A DNA stretch of 64,000 nt, from contig JAUDYN010000002.1 of NCBI GenBank assembly GCA_030407005.1, positions 496,001 through 560,000 on the forward strand, read 5' to 3'. Each line of letters begins with the position of its first letter. Positions within the stretch are counted from its first letter, which is position 1. Under the pieces are notes generated by a model. That model worked only from the letters and a program-made list of their open reading frames with translations, did no database searches and had not been told where the DNA came from. Source of the DNA: Desarmillaria ectypa (taxonomy: Eukaryota > Basidiomycota > Agaricomycetes > Agaricales > Physalacriaceae). A program made the position numbers and the translations under genes. Below, piece after piece: positions 58,637 to 64,000 of this stretch.

Positions 58637-61357
58637 ATGTCCGGAGAAGACAGAAACTCTCAAGAACCCCGAACTGTTTCTCTCGGCATCGCCATCGGCG
58701 GCGCCATACTATTGTCATTTTTTATGGTCCTTGCCGTACTAATTTACGAGGAAGAAATCCGGGCTCTGCTAAGAAGGCAGCCCCGACAACGCGAACCAGA
58801 ACCCTGCCCCACCCCACCCACCATCAATGACCTTCCCAGGGGGATACCCCCCACAAGACTGGGAGGACGAGAGGAAGTTCCACTCGTTCGCCCCCAGACC
58901 CACTTCATCGTCGGTCCTTCCTCCTCCTCCTCCGAGGAGAGCAATAATTCGAGACCCCTATCTACGGGGATCAATGAACTTCAGGCCCAGATCGCCCAAT
59001 CCACTCGCACCTACAATGCAAGAGCAGTCCTCCTCCGGTACTGGATGGAACAACCCACCGTCGCAATGGAGCAACCAACAGTTGGCCTTACAGAGGCCGA
59101 AGAATACGCGAGGGACATTCGGGCTGAGGATGATGAACCCCCGCCCCCATACCCCGGCCCCCCCCCTCGTCCTCAAACCCCCGGCCCCTGCATATCACAG
59201 CGGAGGTCAGATTCCTCGCCGTCTAACAGCGGCGACAGTAGCCGGTCCGGCCATTCCGGACCACGACACCCTGATGATCCCGGCATGGATCGAAACCACC
59301 CCTACGGCCCTTGGGGCCGTGAGTGATGGCCAGACGAGAGAGAGCAAGACTCTCTCTCCTCTCTCCCTATCATCGAAATCTCCGATGATGAGTCCAAGAC
59401 GACATCGTCAGAGACAATGCCCCAATCCCGTCCGCTCCCTGTGCCAATGACGATCCCTTCAACGCAGATGGGGGAAACTATACCTGGCCCGACCTCTCCG
59501 AGGTCAACCGGAGATTATTCAGTCCATTTCGGACCACAGCATGGGAGATTCGATGAAGGGACGTCGAATCCCGAGACCTCTGGGACGAACCCAGAGCCAA
59601 TATGGATGAGTGGCTTGCCCTTAACAGGGGTGACCCCATCCGAGTTCCATTCGATGGGCCCAGTAACTACCAGGCCAACATCGTCAACCACTGGATCCAT
59701 GCAAACCGGGACCAGTCAATTTTCCGCCCCGCTGCAGGGGATCCATTTCCAGGGTTATTACCCCAGACCCCCCAGGAGCAGTGAGAGTTGGAGAGGACCC
59801 TCCAACACTTATGGAGGCTGAAGGTGGCAAGAGAGGATTGAGGAGGGGCAAGAGCCCCAATACAATATGTTTACCTACGATACAGGTTACTACGGAGGGA
59901 TGGGATACCACCACCCTCAATACAAAATTTATCCGGATCACCCACCGGATACCCCGGTCGTAAGCCCACGACCACTTCCCGACTCGCCCCCTCATCATAG
60001 AGCGCGTCACCAAGGATGCCACCCCTATCAGGGTGGTAGTCTTCTCTTCGCAGGGGCAGGAGAAGAAATGGAAGCAGAAGGAGCCCCTGCAGGAAATACC
60101 GCCGCAGGGGCGTCAAGAACCCCTGCCACGGCAGAAGAAACTCGGCAGCAGATGCAAACCGAGTTACAGGAGAAAGAGCGATGCATAGCAGAAATGCGTA
60201 ATGAGCTCGACAAGGAGGACGCCACCCACAAGACATTGGCGGACTACCTCTGAGTCCAAGAGCGTGAGAAGGAGCCGGAGAGGGGGAGACCACCAGGGCC
60301 ACCAAGAGGTCACCCGGGGTACAGGCCGGATCAATTCTCAATCCCAAGACTGCCCCCTGGTCAGGGACCACCTGACCCAATCCCGAACCCGGTCGGGAAT
60401 GCCGCCGCCGATGCCCCATATCTGGGCATCAAACCAACTCTTGTCAAGATCCCTGCCCCATTTAAGGGGGACCATGATGACATAGAACGCTTCATAGGTG
60501 ATTGCATCGCCTACTTCGAAGTGTTTAGACACTATTTCCAGGTGCCGTCGCACCTGGTATTATTTGCGATGTCCCACTTTGAGGGCGCCACCAAGGACTG
60601 GTGGGTCTACAAGAGACCCGAATACTGGGTAGGGGATGCCTTTGACAGCACCACCGCCCACTTCCGATACACCGACTGGGCCGACTTCGTCGACCTGGTC
60701 ACACGACAATTCCGAGATCCCGCGATCGAGGAAATACACGAAAAGCACATGTTCGACTTGCGCATGGGAGCACAGCCCGCCTCCCATTACTTCCAGAAGC
60801 TGGAAGAAGAAGCCAAATTGGCGGGCCAGAGATCTGATGAGGCAGAGCACGGCACGATGGTGAAGGCGGTACAGCTAGGAGTGCCTAGCTCGTATACCAC
60901 CTTTATCTCGAATATGGGTGTGAGCATTCTGCGCTCGTACCCAGAATGGAAGAAACGCATCTTAAGGATGTATGAAGAGCATCAGCGGAAGTGGGTCTTT
61001 GACCAGACCACAAGTACGCCTCGGGACGGCCAGAAGCAGGGCCCGCGTCCCCAGCAACAACAACTCAGCGGTAAGAACACCGCTGGGGCGACAAGTTCCT
61101 CGGCTCCAAAGCCAAGTGCTGGGAGTGGAGGAGCCGGTCGTGATGTTGGAACTGGTAAGTGGACGACATACGGGGGGGTGGGGAAGCCCATGGATATAGA
61201 CCGGCAACGAGCTGAGGGGTGCTGTTTCAGGTGCGACCAAAAGGGTCACCTGAGCAGGGATTGCCCTACAAGAAAAGAGAAGAACATGGTGAGATACGTG
61301 GGGCCCACTGATGCAGTGGTGCCAAGCACCTCCAAGATCAAGGAGGTAAAAGAGTAG
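58637..61357 (+). pseudogene. Gypsy gag with N-terminal membrane segment, three TGA stops
   Basis: A single frame from ATG 58637 (MSGEDRNSQEPRTVSLG) to TAG 61355, interrupted by TGA at 59324, 59819 and 60251. In order: a 20-residue hydrophobic helix (IAIGGAILLSFFMVLAVLIY), a Pro/Ser-rich region with DEPPPPYPGPPP (a PPxY motif), a coiled coil near 60130-60250, the retrotransposon Gag domain (HYFQVPSHLVLFAMSHFEGA, EIHEKHMFDLRMGAQPASHY), and a CCHC knuckle CFRCDQKGHLSRDC. The total of about 906 codons is long for a fungal Gag. The membrane helix at the N-terminus is unusual. Confidence 0.87.
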
Positions 61358-61386
61358 GGTGTCAAGGGTTCGATTCCCCTTGCATG
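61312..61386 (+). promoter_or_regulatory. Gag/pol overlap with hairpin (possible -1 frameshift site)
   Basis: The pol frame opens at 61312 after its last stop and overlaps gag until the TAG at 61355; pol is -1 relative to gag. At the end of gag the codons GAG GTA AAA GAG TAG offer a partial slip (AAA can re-pair on AAAA), and CAAGGG-TTCGATTC-CCCTTG forms a perfect 6-bp hairpin about 11 nt further on. The loop and stem also look like a tRNA T arm. Confidence 0.45.
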
Positions 61387-64000
61387 CCCAAGTCTCAAGG
61401 TGTGTCCTCGGCTTCCGCGGGTCAGACTAATTACTATGAAAACAGAAAATTACATATGAAAAATATATCTATGACTTCACCAAAGCCAAAGACAAAGAAA
61501 GAATCATCAAAAACAAACAGGTACATCATACTGCTAGAAGACGCTGACACTAGTATCTGTAGTGACAAATCCCGAACCTCCGACGAACTGGAGCGGGACT
61601 TGCCAAGTGGTGTTGGCGCTGCAACAAAGTCCAATGAGCAGTGCTCACCAGATATGCCGCTGAGCGCACAGCGACGAGCAGGGACCAGTAGGCGGGACTC
61701 CTTCGGGCCTTCCAGAAGTCAGACCGTCCCAGTACCCGCTTCGAGCAGCGGGGCAAGCTCACCAGTTCAGCCAGGGTCAGCAGAGGACCAGGACAGTGCC
61801 TCTAACCAAGGCCAGGCTCTACCTGGACGAACCGGTCCAGGGAGTGGAAAACTTGACAAAGCTGAGTACCAAACTGGGCCGGCAAGTCACAGGGTCAACA
61901 ACCATGTGAAGGTTGCCTTAGGCACTAGCTGGGAGTCAATGACCAAGGAACTTCAAACTCCGTCACGAGTGGTGCCGGCCGAGGAAAAGGGACAGGATCC
62001 CGCTAGTGCCCAGGCGGTAAAAAGGGGGCATTTCAGCAGAACTACCATCGTTGAAGTACCCAACAAAGAAGATGATATGGCTTTTAGGATGTGGCAAGTC
62101 AGCCAATCCAAAGCCAGTACCCCGATATGCAGAACACCGGAAAAACAGAACTTTGACCTTCCAAATGTACGGGGAAGCGTCAAACCCGATATCTATCCTA
62201 ACAAGGGGGTATCAATTGCTTCCGAATGCATGGGGAAGCAGGAAAAGTCTTCCGAATGTACAGAGAAGTGGGACAGATTCCAATGGTTCAAACCATTCGG
62301 AATTGACTGGATGATGCGTGCCATACGCAACTCCAAGAACTTGGCAAATGCCAAAGCAGTTCTCTCCATTTGGGTACACCCCAAACGACTTGGAGAAATC
62401 GATGACGAGCTCATTCGAAGCTTACAGACGGGAAAGAACATTGCCTGGGAATGGCTCTATGAATTACATGAACCTATTCGTTACATTCGAGGCACCAAGA
62501 GTTCCGGATGGGACTTCCTGGTAGATATCCAACTTTCCCCATGTACCGGGAAAAAGATATTAACAACCCGAGCGTTGTTGGATAGTGGCTGCACGGGCAG
62601 TTCTATCAATCGAACATACGTTCAACAACACCAGTTGGACACCAGGAAGGCCGCATCCCCTATACCAGTCTATAATGCCAATGGAATGCGCAATAAGGCA
62701 GGGGATGTCACTGAGTTCATAGAACTCCGAATGACGATTGGAGGACATAGTGAGCGCATCGACCTAGCAGTCACAGACCTTGGTTCCAAAACAGTATACT
62801 TGGGCCACAACTGGCTGAAACGCCATAACCCTTTCGTCAACTGGAAGGCGGGGACCCTGACATTCGGACGATGTCATTGCATCCAGAATTACTTCACCTT
62901 GCCTGACGCAGATGAAGAAGATCGATGGGACGAAGAACTCGAGGAAGGAGAAAGTATTCTTGCTGTCAATATGCAAGAAGAAATCATACTTCGCGCCATC
63001 CATCATGCAAATGAATTGACCACTGCAGCCAACGCTGAAAAACCAAAGCAGACGTTTGAGGAGCTCGTGCCTCCTCAGTATCAAAGCTTTAGAGATTTAT
63101 TCTCTAAAGAAAGCTTTGACGAGTTACCAGAATGAAGACCCTGGGACCACGCAATCGAGCTGATCCCCAACGCAAAATCAACCTTGGATTGCAAGGTGTA
63201 CCCACTCAACCACAATGAGCAGGAACAGTTGGACAAGTTCTTGGATGAGAACTTAGACTTGGGACAAATCCATCCCTCGAAATCTCCATTTGCCTCCCCC
63301 TTCTTCTTCGTTAAGAAAAAGGACGGCTCCCTATGTCCAGTTCAAGATTACCGAAAGCTGAACAAAATGACGATCAAAAATCGTTATCCCCTCCCACTCA
63401 TCTCTGAGCTAATCGACAAACTACGAGGAGCCAAATACTTCTCCAAGCTGAATGTGTGATGGGGTTACAACAATGTCCGTATTCGAGATGGAGACGAAGA
63501 GAAAGCCATGTTCAGAACTAACCGAGGGCTCTTTGAACCTACGGTAATGTTCTTCAGGCTCACAAATTCACCAGCCACATTCCAGTGGATGATGAACGAC
63601 ATATTCAAGGATTTGATCACTGGAGGAAAGGTCATCATTTACCTTGACGACATACTCATTTTCACGAAATCCTTGACAGAACACCGGAACATAGTACAAC
63701 AAGTACTCCAGCGACTTCAAGAAAACAAATTGTTCCTCAAAGCCGAGAAATGCGAGTTTGAGGTACTCGAGACTGAATACCTTGGGGTTATCATCAGTGA
63801 AGATGCCATTCGCATGGACCCAGTCAAGATAGCAGGAATAGCGGAATGGCCAACCCTGACAAAGAAGAAGGAACTACAATCCTTCTTAGGATTCACGAAC
63901 TTCTACCAAAAGTTCATCAAGGACTATTCCAAAATAGTCCATCCCCTCACCCAGTTGACCAGAAAAGTAGACTGGACCTGGGGATCAGAACAAGAACAAG
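61312..64000 (+). pseudogene. Gypsy pol (protease, RT), two TGA stops, cut by window end
   Basis: After a Ser/Pro/Lys-rich region of about 400 residues comes an aspartic protease (ALLDSGCTGSSINRTYV, then LGHNWLKRHNPFVNWK). The reverse transcriptase follows with [31 protein letters not shown] and the catalytic YLDDILIF, ending inside the RNase H linker (LQSFLGFTNFYQKFI). TGA at 63133 (after FDELPE) and 63457 (before WGYNNVRI) replace residues expected to be Arg or similar. Confidence 0.92.

Larger units (their letters stand above)
58154..64000 (+). mobile_element. Ty3/gypsy LTR retrotransposon nested in copia copy 2
   Basis: 5' LTR from TGTTACG at 58154, a long gag frame, a pol frame with protease and reverse transcriptase, and no 3' end inside the window. 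The last copia bases before it are CAATG (58149-58153), the expected target duplication. Five in-frame TGA stops show it is not autonomous. Confidence 0.9.

Noticed and set aside
61360..61390. tRNA gene suggested by a T-arm-like sequence after gypsy gag
   Set aside because: No acceptor, D or anticodon arm is present nearby, and the stretch lies within the open pol frame.

Overview
The window looks like nuclear DNA of an agaricomycete basidiomycete. Genes have many short introns (about 45-60 nt), the recognisable proteins are basidiomycete types, and the transposons are LTR elements. Every identification here comes from reading the sequence; no database was searched.

Left part (1-21 kb), mostly housekeeping. 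A mitochondrial ribosomal protein uL30m gene (-) is divergent from a RIX7-type double AAA ATPase (+). Next come a MYND zinc-finger protein with a C-terminal membrane tail (-), an intron-containing tRNA-Leu(CAA) with tRNA-derived fragments beside it, a MARVEL-like four-helix membrane protein (+), an OPA3-like protein (+), and a GH5 glucosidase of the steryl-glucoside/glucosylceramide type ending in CCVM (-). About 5 kb without a recognisable gene follows.

Middle part (21-55 kb), an accessory region. Two prolyl-iminopeptidase-like hydrolases and one UstYa-like (DUF3328) oxidase lie next to a cassette that occurs three times. The cassette holds (i) a UstYa-like membrane oxidase, (ii) a seven-helix membrane protein, (iii) a tiny secreted-peptide gene of 44-45 codons, whose phase-1 intron separates a conserved signal/leader exon from a variable core exon of pattern C-x11-C-P, and (iv) a type II membrane protein of a But2-C-like basidiomycete family. 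Set A (26-32 kb) is mostly intact. In set B (43-49 kb) the peptide and 7-TM genes are intact. In set C (51-55 kb plus 36 kb) only the peptide still looks intact. This is the best candidate for an undescribed system: a secreted, possibly oxidatively modified (RiPP-like) peptide with membrane partners.

Right part, transposons. Two copia elements in opposite orientation (36.5-42.7 and 54.7-58.15 kb) bracket sets B and C. The 5' half of one But2-like gene ends at the first element and its 3' part starts at the second, with the same 5-bp target duplication (GAACT) at both junctions. This implies an inversion of about 12 kb by recombination between the elements. Undoing it puts all three cassettes in the same head-to-tail orientation. 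The first copia carries a solo LTR in its 5' LTR. The second is interrupted by a Ty3/gypsy element (58,154 to the window end) whose Gag frame starts with a membrane segment. All 12 premature stops in the copia pol and gypsy gag/pol frames are TGA, nearly all at expected Arg positions, as expected from CpG deamination (CGA to TGA).
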